IMG/VR virus record: IMGVR_UViG_3300028388_001461
Coordinates: 1-38,797 of that record
Reading direction: 5' to 3' (one strand)
DNA from: a virus
Length of the DNA stretch: 38,797 nt
The notes under the pieces are model-generated. The model saw only the letters and a program-made list of their open reading frames with translations, was not told the DNA's origin and searched no databases. Each line of letters opens with the position of its first letter. Positions within the stretch are counted from its first letter, which is position 1. Positions 5,457 to 11,272 of the stretch are shown here, one piece after another. The position numbers and the translations under genes are program-made.

Positions 5457-7034
5457 ATGGGTTCTAACTTCTTCCATGTCAAGTTCATGGCGACATGGTT
5501 TGAAGACTGTGCGGGCTTGACCACAGTTGGTGGCAAACGCGGACCCTTCAAATTCATACCCGTGTCAGAAGCTGACAGAATTGTCAAAGTCGGTCAAGGC
5601 AAGAACAAATACTTTCGGCTCTGCCCGATCAAAGAGAAGCCGACAGCCGGCCGAGGCAAGGCTCGAGAGTCAATATCCATGCCTGGATTCTGGCTCGACA
5701 TCGACACTGGATTCAGAGACAACGGGAAGCACTATTTCCCAACCATCGACGATGCTTGGAAGTGGGTCGACGACACGCTGAGGCATTGGTATTGGGCTGT
5801 CATCAACAGCGGTGGTGGTCTGCACGTCTACTTCAAATTCGACGAACCGGAGGGGCCTGACTACGAGGCATCCATGCGGTTCCAGCACTGGATGGCGTCG
5901 ATCTGTCCATACGACATCGACATTACCGGAGACCTCGCTCGTGTGCTTCGTGTTCCTGGGAGCTTCAATGGCTCTGCGATTGTTGATCTCAAGCACATGA
6001 CAGAGATCAGGGTTTCCAAGTCTGACATCATGGACCTGATCCCCGATGACATAACCGCTGCTGAGGTGGTTCCGTACTCGCACTGCAAGCAAGCACCGAA
6101 GCCGATGGCACCGGAAACGATGAAGAAGATCGATGCCGCATGCGCAAACTCGCAGCCGTTCAACCGAGTGTGGATCGGCAAGTACAAGTACATCAACGAC
6201 CAGTCACCATCTGGATACTGTTTGAGCCTTGCCAACCGCATGCTCGAGTTCGGGTTCAGTGACGACGAGATCGTCACCGCTCTCGAATTCTGGCGTGTGA
6301 AGCACGAGGCCAATCCGAAGCCTCCTGGCTGGTATCTGTACACGCTCAACAAAGCGAAGGGAGGAGAGTCGGGCATGGTTGCCGACGTGAAGAACACCGT
6401 GTCAGGAGATGACACCGACAAGAAGAAGGAGTCGGTATCGAAGATCCTCGGCAAGCCTCTCAAGCGGGTGGTTGAGAGAAGGCCCCCGGTCAAGCCTGGA
6501 GTTGTTGGCTCGAACCGTGGCGATTCGATCTACGCTCTCGTGTTCGAGGGTGGCAGTGCCATTGCTATGACTCCAGAGCAGATTCTATCTCCGGTCATCG
6601 TCGCCAAGATGATGATGAACGAGTTTCGTTTTGTGTCTCCTGTGGCGAAGCTGACCACGAGGAAGAAGAAGGATGAGGTTTGGCTGAACGTCGTACAGAT
6701 GATCCTCGATCTTGCAGAGGTCGAGGACGATGCCGACGACTCGACGCCATCGCTGCTGTTCGAGCAGTATCTTCAAGAGTACCTGTCCTATGAGGTTGAA
6801 ACCTTGAAGCCGGCCCCGTCTGTCGAGGAGATGCAGACGAGTCACCAAACCTGCATCGTTGATGACAGACTCGCGTTCAAGTCATCGAACTTCAGGAAGT
6901 ATTGCCGAGCGTCTGACTTTCCGGTGCCGCCACAAATCGGGCGCATCCTCAAGACCATCGGCTGTGACGAGTACCGTCGTGCCAGTGTCAGAATGTGGCT
7001 TGCGCCAAGGGACATGGAAGGTGTCAAGTTCTGA
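5457..7034 (+). CDS. AEP primase-polymerase (PrimPol-like)
   Basis: 525 residues from the ATG at 5457, chosen over an in-frame start at 5367 because AAAGGAGC lies just upstream. The archaeo-eukaryotic primase motifs are clear: W-L-D81-I-D83 (metal-binding aspartates), S118-G-G-G-L-H123-V-Y (nucleotide-binding S-x-H region), then DIDITGDLARVLRVPGSFN (153-171) with the third acidic residue and the R-x-P-G motif. A helical domain follows (about 230-310) that resembles PriCT-like regions. The C-terminus (about 430-525) reads like a winged helix. AEP proteins synthesise primers and often extend DNA. With no DNA polymerase gene in the window, it may prime for the host replicase. The stop TGA lies within a palindrome copy. 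Confidence 0.85.
   Translation: MGSNFFHVKFMATWFEDCAGLTTVGGKRGPFKFIPVSEADRIVKVGQGKNKYFRLCPIKEKPTAGRGKARESISMPGFWLDIDTGFRDNGKHYFPTIDDAWKWVDDTLRHWYWAVINSGGGLHVYFKFDEPEGPDYEASMRFQHWMASICPYDIDITGDLARVLRVPGSFNGSAIVDLKHMTEIRVSKSDIMDLIPDDITAAEVVPYSHCKQAPKPMAPETMKKIDAACANSQPFNRVWIGKYKYINDQSPSGYCLSLANRMLEFGFSDDEIVTALEFWRVKHEANPKPPGWYLYTLNKAKGGESGMVADVKNTVSGDDTDKKKESVSKILGKPLKRVVERRPPVKPGVVGSNRGDSIYALVFEGGSAIAMTPEQILSPVIVAKMMMNEFRFVSPVAKLTTRKKKDEVWLNVVQMILDLAEVEDDADDSTPSLLFEQYLQEYLSYEVETLKPAPSVEEMQTSHQTCIVDDRLAFKSSNFRKYCRASDFPVPPQIGRILKTIGCDEYRRASVRMWLAPRDMEGVKF
5563..5577. repeat. Dispersed palindrome, perfect arms (spacer GAAGC)
   Basis: In the primase gene, encoding V-S-E-A-D. A 13/15 match (TGTCAAAGTCGGTCA, 5582-5596) follows 4 bp later. 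Confidence 0.9.
6400..6414. repeat. Dispersed palindrome, perfect arms (spacer GGAGA)
   Basis: In the primase gene (V-S-G-D-D). This is the only perfect-arm copy without a pyrimidine at the last spacer base. Confidence 0.8.
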
Positions 7035-7036
7035 CG
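7022..7036. repeat. Palindrome copy spanning the primase stop codon
   Basis: TGTCA-AGTTC-TGACG. The TGA of the second arm is the primase stop codon. The last base mismatches. Confidence 0.75.
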
Positions 7037-7061
7037 CTATTCTCTTATAAGGGTCTTTTTT

Positions 7062-7160
7062 ATCTACTACTACGGCCGTGATGAATACTCAGCCCTAGCG
7101 CGATTCGTCCCATCCAGTGACGGATGTGACAGATCAAAAAAGGCCGCTGTAGTAGTAGAT
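7062..7160. repeat. 12-bp inverted repeat flanking a 75-nt loop
   Basis: ATCTACTACTAC at 7062-7073 is the exact reverse complement of GTAGTAGTAGAT at 7149-7160. The arms are continued inward by GGCC near both ends. It lies directly after the primase gene and could be a replication origin element, a cruciform or an RNA structure. Confidence 0.7.
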
Positions 7161-7185
7161 TCATTCTGCCTTATATAACAATAGG

Positions 7186-7200
7186 TGTCAGAACCTGACA
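7186..7200. repeat. Dispersed palindrome, perfect arms (spacer GAACC), intergenic
   Basis: The only fully intergenic perfect copy. Flanking bases extend the symmetry to GGTGTCAGAACCTGACACC (8-bp arms). It lies 14-20 nt before the next start codon. Confidence 0.9.
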
Positions 7201-7213
7201 CCACGAAAGGAGC

Positions 7214-7501
7214 ATGAGCATGAAAGATCGATTGGTTCCAGAAGAAGAACTCCCGCCAGGATTCATCGGAGAGAGAATCCTCAAGGATGCCGATGTCAAA
7301 AGAGTGCTTCAGTTGATGCACAGCAACGGCATCCTCATCATCACCCCATGCCGCTTGAAGCAGTTGCTGGTTCTGATCCAGCGGACCCTCCCGCCCGATA
7401 TTGGTGGGCTGCTCTGTAAGTTGGTTGGCATCAACCCGCTGCACATCGACGTGGCAATACAGCACAAGTGCGAGAAGGACGAGGAAGGAGAAGGAGCATG
7501 A
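7214..7501 (+). CDS. Small protein of unknown function
   Basis: 95 residues from the ATG at 7214. An in-frame ATG at 7220 has better spacing to the AAAGGAGC and may be the true start (93 residues). The sequence is mostly helical and hydrophobic in the middle (RVLQLMHSNGILIITP, then LKQLLVLIQ), without a clear membrane span, and ends acidic (KCEKDEEGEGA). It is the first gene after the intergenic palindrome and the inverted repeat. Its stop overlaps the next ATG. No family is recognised. Confidence 0.7.
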   Translation: MSMKDRLVPEEELPPGFIGERILKDADVKRVLQLMHSNGILIITPCRLKQLLVLIQRTLPPDIGGLLCKLVGINPLHIDVAIQHKCEKDEEGEGA

Positions 7502-7578
7502 GTCACTATTCAGTCATGGTGTTCGTACCGCATTCGGCGCCGGATGACTGGATCGTCATTGTCGATTGCCACATCTGA
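7498..7578 (+). CDS. Putative 26-residue peptide
   Basis: ATG at 7498 overlaps the previous stop, with GGAGAAGGAGC directly upstream, and TGA at 7576-7578 overlaps the next ATG. The peptide (MSHYSVMVFVPHSAP, ending WIVIVDCHI) is hydrophobic and strand-like. Perfect coupling on both sides favours translation. The role is unknown and may simply be reinitiation coupling. Confidence 0.5.
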   Translation: MSHYSVMVFVPHSAPDDWIVIVDCHI

Positions 7579-7862
7579 TGTCAAAGACTGACAACATATG
7601 CAATTTCTGCGGATGCACGTTCACGCACGAGGCTCAGAAAAATAATTGGTGCGCGATACGGTGTCCGTACTGCACCATCGACATCTTGACCAGCAAGATC
7701 GAAGAAATCGAGCCTCTGTTGTACGAGCATGCTTGTGCGCCGGTTCAAGAAAAGTTCGGATGGGAGTGTCCAATCTGTGCTTACCTTGAAAAGAAAAGAG
7801 AGGCTGCAATTGAAAACCGCAAAGCATCAACACATGTGGGGGAACACGTATCTTCGGATTGA
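7578..7862 (+). CDS. Multi-cysteine zinc-ribbon protein
   Basis: 94 residues starting ATGTCAAAGACTGAC, so the dispersed palindrome supplies the start codon. Three C-x-x-C knuckles are visible: NFCGC near residue 11, RCPYC near 30 and ECPIC near 65, with further Cys and His between them. This suggests one or two zinc sites. A charged tail follows. The ATG at 7578 is chosen because it overlaps the previous stop. The function is unknown. Confidence 0.7.
   Translation: MSKTDNICNFCGCTFTHEAQKNNWCAIRCPYCTIDILTSKIEEIEPLLYEHACAPVQEKFGWECPICAYLEKKREAAIENRKASTHVGEHVSSD
7579..7593. repeat. Dispersed palindrome at a start codon (spacer AAGAC)
   Basis: Perfect arms. Bases 7578-7580 form the ATG of the zinc-ribbon gene (M-S-K-T-D). 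Confidence 0.9.
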
Positions 7863-8028
7863 CTGCCCTCATTGCAAACGCCAGTGGGTCATCTCGTACC
7901 TCGATGCTCCACGTCAGTACATGACCGCTGGACCTGAGTGGAGGTGCGACCAGTGCATGAAAACATTCAGGGTCAAAAGGAGGTGGTTCAATGCTCGTAA
8001 AACTCCTCGGACCACCGGGGACGGGTAA
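7810..8028 (+). CDS. Small zinc-ribbon protein, overlaps both neighbours
   Basis: A TTG at 7810 with AGAGAGG about 8 nt upstream, or the ATG at 7834, would start this frame. The strong signal is CPHCKRQW then CDQCMKTFRVKRRW, a classic four-cysteine zinc ribbon with a basic tail. The frame overlaps the previous gene by about 50 nt and the helicase gene by 38 nt, so its last about 12 residues share DNA with the helicase start. The start is uncertain and the ribbon itself is convincing. Confidence 0.6.
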   Translation: MKTAKHQHMWGNTYLRIDCPHCKRQWVISYLDAPRQYMTAGPEWRCDQCMKTFRVKRRWFNARKTPRTTGDG

Positions 8029-9523
8029 GACAACCACTCTCTCGTTGTGGGCGAAGAATGGCGGTATGAAGTACGGGCCTGAGAACATGATGATCTGTTC
8101 TCTGACCCGTACTGCCGCCGCCGAGATCGGCGGGCGTGACACGGGCGTTCCGAGAGACAACATCGGAACGCTCCACGCCCACGCTTGGCGCCGGATCAAC
8201 GACCGCTTCAAGGTGTGGGGCACGAAGGCCCACATTGAGGAGTGGAACGATTCGTTCAAACACTACGAGATGGGTGGCGGCACAGAGAAAGACGAGTTGT
8301 TGGGCAGGACAATGAACTCACCAGGAGATGAACTCAAGCGCAAGCTGGATCTGTTCAGGGCTCGTGCGATTCCTCGGGATCAGTGGCCGCAGGACATCAG
8401 TGAGTTCGATGACGCCTACAGTCCATTCAAGTCGCATCGATCACTCGTCGATTTCACTGACATGATCGAAATTGCTCTGTCAGAAATTGACTGCCCATTT
8501 GATTACCTCATCGCTGATGAGGCTCAGGACTACTCGGCCATCGAGTTTGCTCTGCTGAAGAAGTGGGGATCTCAGTGCCAGGGTGGAGCGATTGCCGGCG
8601 ACTCGCTTCAGGCTCTCTACGAGTGGCGTGGTGCGTCGGTCAAAGGCTTCATCGATTTTGGAGACAAAAAGGAGGTGCTTGGTCAAAGCTGGCGTGTGCC
8701 GAAGGCGGCGCACGAGTACGCCATGAAGATCGTCAGTCGGATCTCGAGCGACAATCTCGAGGATGGAGACTACCTGCCGACCGATGTCGAAGGCGAACTC
8801 CACATGGGACAGAACTATCTCATCAACGATGCAGTGAGGCTCGCCATGAGTCTCGATGGCACTACCATGCTGCTCGCCACGTGCGGGTACATGTGCCACC
8901 CGTGGGTGAAAGAACTGAAGCGTCTGCGCGTACCGTTCCACAATCCGTATCGGAAGGAGGGGGAACACGCAGGCACGTGGAACCCTCTGGCCCGAGGCTA
9001 CAAGAAAACCACGGCGGCTGATCGAGTTCGAGCCTATATGAAGAAACCGTGGACTTGGAACGACCTGTATAAGTGGATGTCAACTTTTGACAAACTGCCA
9101 CGAGGGACCAAGAAGCTCCTCAGTGAGCGAAAGACTTGCGGAGACACAGTGCCCCCGCAGTGGATCGTGGACACACTCGGGATGGATGACTACGTGCGCA
9201 TGATGTCTGGCGACCTCGAGTGGTTTCAGCATCGAATGATGGCGAAATATCGGTCGGTGATGGAGTACCAAATCGGGTGCGCCATGAACAACGACATCGA
9301 CACTGACCCAAGGATCATCGTCGGGACCATCCACAGCGTGAAAGGCGGCGAAGCAGATAACGTGATATTGTCGCCGGCTCTCAGCCCAAGGGCACTGGTA
9401 GCGTGGAACAGGGGAGGAGCAGACGCCATCCTCCGAACGTTCTATGTCGGAGTAACGAGAACGCGCAACCGTTTGTATCTCATCCCGCCGCGCGGGTTTT
9501 ACGCGGCGTCGTTCAGGTGGTGA
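7991..9523 (+). CDS. UvrD/Rep-like superfamily 1 helicase
   Basis: 510 residues after AAAAGGAGGTGG, a strong ribosome binding site. The SF1A motifs run in order: Walker A GPPGTGKTT (7-15), motif Ia region, DEAQD (about 175-180), GDSLQALYEWRG (motif III, about 200-211), QSWR (motif IV), TIHSVKGGEADNVIL (motif V, about 443-457) and YVGVTRTRNRLYL (motif VI, near the end). At 510 residues it is shorter than cellular UvrD, as phage versions often are. It likely unwinds forks or recombination intermediates with the primase-polymerase and the SNF2 translocase. Confidence 0.9.
   Translation: MLVKLLGPPGTGKTTTLSLWAKNGGMKYGPENMMICSLTRTAAAEIGGRDTGVPRDNIGTLHAHAWRRINDRFKVWGTKAHIEEWNDSFKHYEMGGGTEKDELLGRTMNSPGDELKRKLDLFRARAIPRDQWPQDISEFDDAYSPFKSHRSLVDFTDMIEIALSEIDCPFDYLIADEAQDYSAIEFALLKKWGSQCQGGAIAGDSLQALYEWRGASVKGFIDFGDKKEVLGQSWRVPKAAHEYAMKIVSRISSDNLEDGDYLPTDVEGELHMGQNYLINDAVRLAMSLDGTTMLLATCGYMCHPWVKELKRLRVPFHNPYRKEGEHAGTWNPLARGYKKTTAADRVRAYMKKPWTWNDLYKWMSTFDKLPRGTKKLLSERKTCGDTVPPQWIVDTLGMDDYVRMMSGDLEWFQHRMMAKYRSVMEYQIGCAMNNDIDTDPRIIVGTIHSVKGGEADNVILSPALSPRALVAWNRGGADAILRTFYVGVTRTRNRLYLIPPRGFYAASFRW
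8478..8492. repeat. Palindrome copy with one arm mismatch (spacer GAAAT)
   Basis: TGTCA-GAAAT-TGACT in the helicase gene, in the standard phase (L-S-E-I-D). Confidence 0.75.
9078..9092. repeat. Dispersed palindrome, perfect arms (spacer ACTTT)
   Basis: In the helicase gene, encoding M-S-T-F-D. Confidence 0.9.
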
Positions 9524-9546
9524 GCCATGAACAGAAAGGAACTGCA

Positions 9547-10263
9547 ATGGCTAAAGGACGCTATTCAGCCGCTGCTTACGAGCGGTCCATCGTGCGAGAC
9601 ATCATCAAGGTGCTCAATGGATTGGACGAGTGCGTCTGTCGAAAACTTCATGGAGGCGCGTACACCACAACAGGCGATCCAGACATTTATGGTTGCTTCA
9701 AAGGATCTATGTTCGTGTTCGAGGCGAAAGCTCCTGGAGGAAAAGTTACGAAGATGCAACGCTTCCGACTTGAACAGTGGGCAAAAGCAGGAGCAATCAC
9801 AGGAGTCGTCCGATGCACAGGAGACGCACTTCGGCTCCTTGGCTTGGTATCAGGAGATGTGGGAAGAAGCCGAACGGAGACAGCCGAAAGCGGGGTGGAT
9901 TCGCGTGTGCTGGAGAGAGGGCGTCTTACCTGCATCGATGAGAAATACGCTGCTCAAGAGGTAGACCAATCGCTTCAAGAAACGGATGGGTACATCCCTA
10001 TCAACAACAGTGACGATCTGGCATTCAGGACGATCTGCCCATACTGCCGGACGGTGACTGACTTCGTTCGGCCTGAACTGAGCGCACGAGGAAAGATGTA
10101 CCTCTACACCTGTTGGGATTGCGACGGCGAGCAGATACTAAATCTGTCAGAGGTCGCCAGATACCTCCAGAAAGGCGACCGCAAGCGAACCAGAAGGGAG
10201 AAAGCGGAGAGCAACAAACCGGGTCCAGCTCGACGAAAAAAGAAACGAAAGGAGCAAACATGA
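9547..10263 (+). CDS. VRR-NUC-type nuclease with zinc-ribbon tail
   Basis: 238 residues from the ATG at 9547, after AAAGGA. The N-terminal 110 residues carry the PD-(D/E)xK signature of VRR-NUC phage nucleases: E12 in the first helix, T-G-D44-P-D46 with a following I-Y-G strand, E59-A-K61, P-G-G-K and Q71, then A-G-A-I-T-G-V-V. VRR-NUC proteins cut branched DNA such as Holliday junctions or flaps. Unusually, the protein continues with about 70 low-conservation residues, a zinc ribbon (CPYCRTVTDF, then CWDCDGEQ) and a very basic tail, which probably add DNA binding. It is the likely resolvase of the replication module. Confidence 0.85.
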   Translation: MAKGRYSAAAYERSIVRDIIKVLNGLDECVCRKLHGGAYTTTGDPDIYGCFKGSMFVFEAKAPGGKVTKMQRFRLEQWAKAGAITGVVRCTGDALRLLGLVSGDVGRSRTETAESGVDSRVLERGRLTCIDEKYAAQEVDQSLQETDGYIPINNSDDLAFRTICPYCRTVTDFVRPELSARGKMYLYTCWDCDGEQILNLSEVARYLQKGDRKRTRREKAESNKPGPARRKKKRKEQT

Positions 10264-10556
10264 TTCAAATGCCACTCAAGGACGCGAACGAAGGACAAGC
10301 GACGGTCATCCGAATCCTCGAATGGATGAGTCAGTGCGACACCGACAAGAACATGTCGAAGGAGGTGCTTCAGTGCCTCGGTCAACAGATCGCACGAGCC
10401 ACACCGGAGGAGGTCGAGATCATCATGGCGTGGATGTTCGTCGGCGCCATCGCTGATCGTGCGATGAGTAGGGTCGCTACGAATGAGATGGTCAAGGAGA
10501 TCGCAGAGATGATTGCGATGTCAGTGGCCGGCGACGACGACATGATGGAGGCGTGA
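10260..10556 (+). CDS. Small helical protein, unknown
   Basis: 98 residues, with the ATG overlapping the nuclease stop and GAAAGGAGC just upstream. All-helical by eye, with a hydrophobic Met-rich core (EIIMAWMFVGAIADRAM, EMIAMSVAG) and an acidic end (DDDMMEA). The core is amphipathic rather than a clear membrane span. No family is recognised. Its stop overlaps the next start, where a palindrome copy sits. Confidence 0.7.
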   Translation: MIQMPLKDANEGQATVIRILEWMSQCDTDKNMSKEVLQCLGQQIARATPEEVEIIMAWMFVGAIADRAMSRVATNEMVKEIAEMIAMSVAGDDDMMEA

Positions 10557-11032
10557 TGTCAAAGTCTGACAACGAGAAGTTCGTCCGCTTCCAGGCGGGA
10601 TTCGACAAGCGTGACTCTGACCCAAACAAAAACTACGGCGTCAGCGGAGTACGAATAACGTTCTTCTACGGCAATCCTGTCGACGGGTACGTTCAGTTCG
10701 TGATTCTGACGGACTGGTATCCGACGTGCATGAAGAACGAAGCGAGGGGCATGCAGGAACGACTCGCTGGCATCTACCCGATGGCAGCAGACGTTGGCTA
10801 CCATTCACCAAAGCCGTTCTACGACAATCACATGAAGATGGAGTGCGACATGATGGAGCAAGGGCACTGCTACTACGACGGCTCAGGGTTGCATGCAGAG
10901 CATGTGATGAAAAAGCTCCTCGATGAAGGAGACGAGGCGGTGTGGAAGCACCTGGAGGAGTATTGGGATGAAACTTTCAATTCCGCTGAGGCTGATCTAT
11001 ATGATCGGGAAACGAAGCAGGAGGTTTCGTAA
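10556..11032 (+). CDS. Conserved-looking phage protein of unknown function
   Basis: 158 residues starting ATGTCAAAGTCTGAC, where the palindrome supplies the start codon. A GTG one codon earlier (10553) is a weaker alternative. The protein has a beta-rich N-terminal half (RFQAGFDKRDSD, YGVSGVRITFFYG, GYVQFVILTDWYP) and a helical C-terminal half containing CDMMEQGHCYYDGSG. The two Cys flanking a Gly-His turn could bind metal. I recall similar unnamed phage proteins but no function. Confidence 0.75.
   Translation: MSKSDNEKFVRFQAGFDKRDSDPNKNYGVSGVRITFFYGNPVDGYVQFVILTDWYPTCMKNEARGMQERLAGIYPMAADVGYHSPKPFYDNHMKMECDMMEQGHCYYDGSGLHAEHVMKKLLDEGDEAVWKHLEEYWDETFNSAEADLYDRETKQEVS
10557..10571. repeat. 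Dispersed palindrome at a start codon (spacer AAGTC)
   Basis: Perfect arms. Bases 10556-10558 form the ATG (M-S-K-S-D). The previous gene's TGA ends at 10556. Confidence 0.9.
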
Positions 11033-11269
11033 ATGGTGGCACGAAAAAACGGGGACGTGGATGTGGGGAGTGTGGACGTGGGTGAACGACAACCCACCGC
11101 CAATGGAGCCTCCGTACCTGAGATCGAAGGAATCAAAAGCTCGTCGGGCAAAGTCTGCATCGAGTGTCAGGCGTGTGGATTCGCAGTAATGCGAACGGAG
11201 TCTTACGTCCGCTCGATGAAAACCATGAAGTGTCCACACTGTCTGACTAACTATCGTGTCAAACTCTGA
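11033..11269 (+). CDS. Zinc-ribbon protein, last gene of the early arm
   Basis: 78 residues after GGAGG with 8-nt spacing. The first 35 residues are low in order (VDVGSVDVGERQPT). The C-terminal 35 form a zinc ribbon: CIECQACGF, then MKCPHCLTNYRVKL. The last codons and the TGA stop (11267-11269) are part of a palindrome copy, and a strong terminator follows 10 nt later. The function is unknown. Confidence 0.7.
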   Translation: MVARKNGDVDVGSVDVGERQPTANGASVPEIEGIKSSSGKVCIECQACGFAVMRTESYVRSMKTMKCPHCLTNYRVKL

Positions 11270-11271
11270 CA
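11257..11271. repeat. Dispersed palindrome at the convergent gene junction (spacer AACTC)
   Basis: Perfect arms. It contains the TGA of the last + strand gene and ends 1 bp before the TAG of the converging - strand gene. Confidence 0.9.
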
Positions 11272-11272
11272 C

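Larger units (their letters stand above)
7035..7213 (+). other. Largest early intergenic region; possible origin or control region
   Basis: About 180 nt without a gene. It holds a T6 run (about 7056-7061), a 12-bp inverted repeat (7062-7073 and 7149-7160), a small inner hairpin (CATCC/GGATG, 7111-7126) and the AT-rich stretch TTATATAACA (7171-7180). A perfect palindrome copy (7186-7200) lies just before the ribosome binding site of the next gene. TATAAC at 7174-7179 could be a weak -10, but no convincing -35 is present. Confidence 0.5.

Noticed and set aside
6013-6027. TTTCC-AAGTC-TGACA as a palindrome copy
   Set aside because: Two mismatches in one arm. Cannot be separated from chance.
9527-9964. 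Frame of 145 codons overlapping the VRR-NUC gene
   Set aside because: The VRR-NUC frame has clear catalytic motifs. This frame is Ser/Cys-rich without sense.
10968-11189. Trp-rich frame overlapping the end of the 10556 gene and the 11033 zinc ribbon
   Set aside because: It has a plausible GGAGG upstream, but the zinc-ribbon frame explains the same DNA better. Kept only as a remote possibility.
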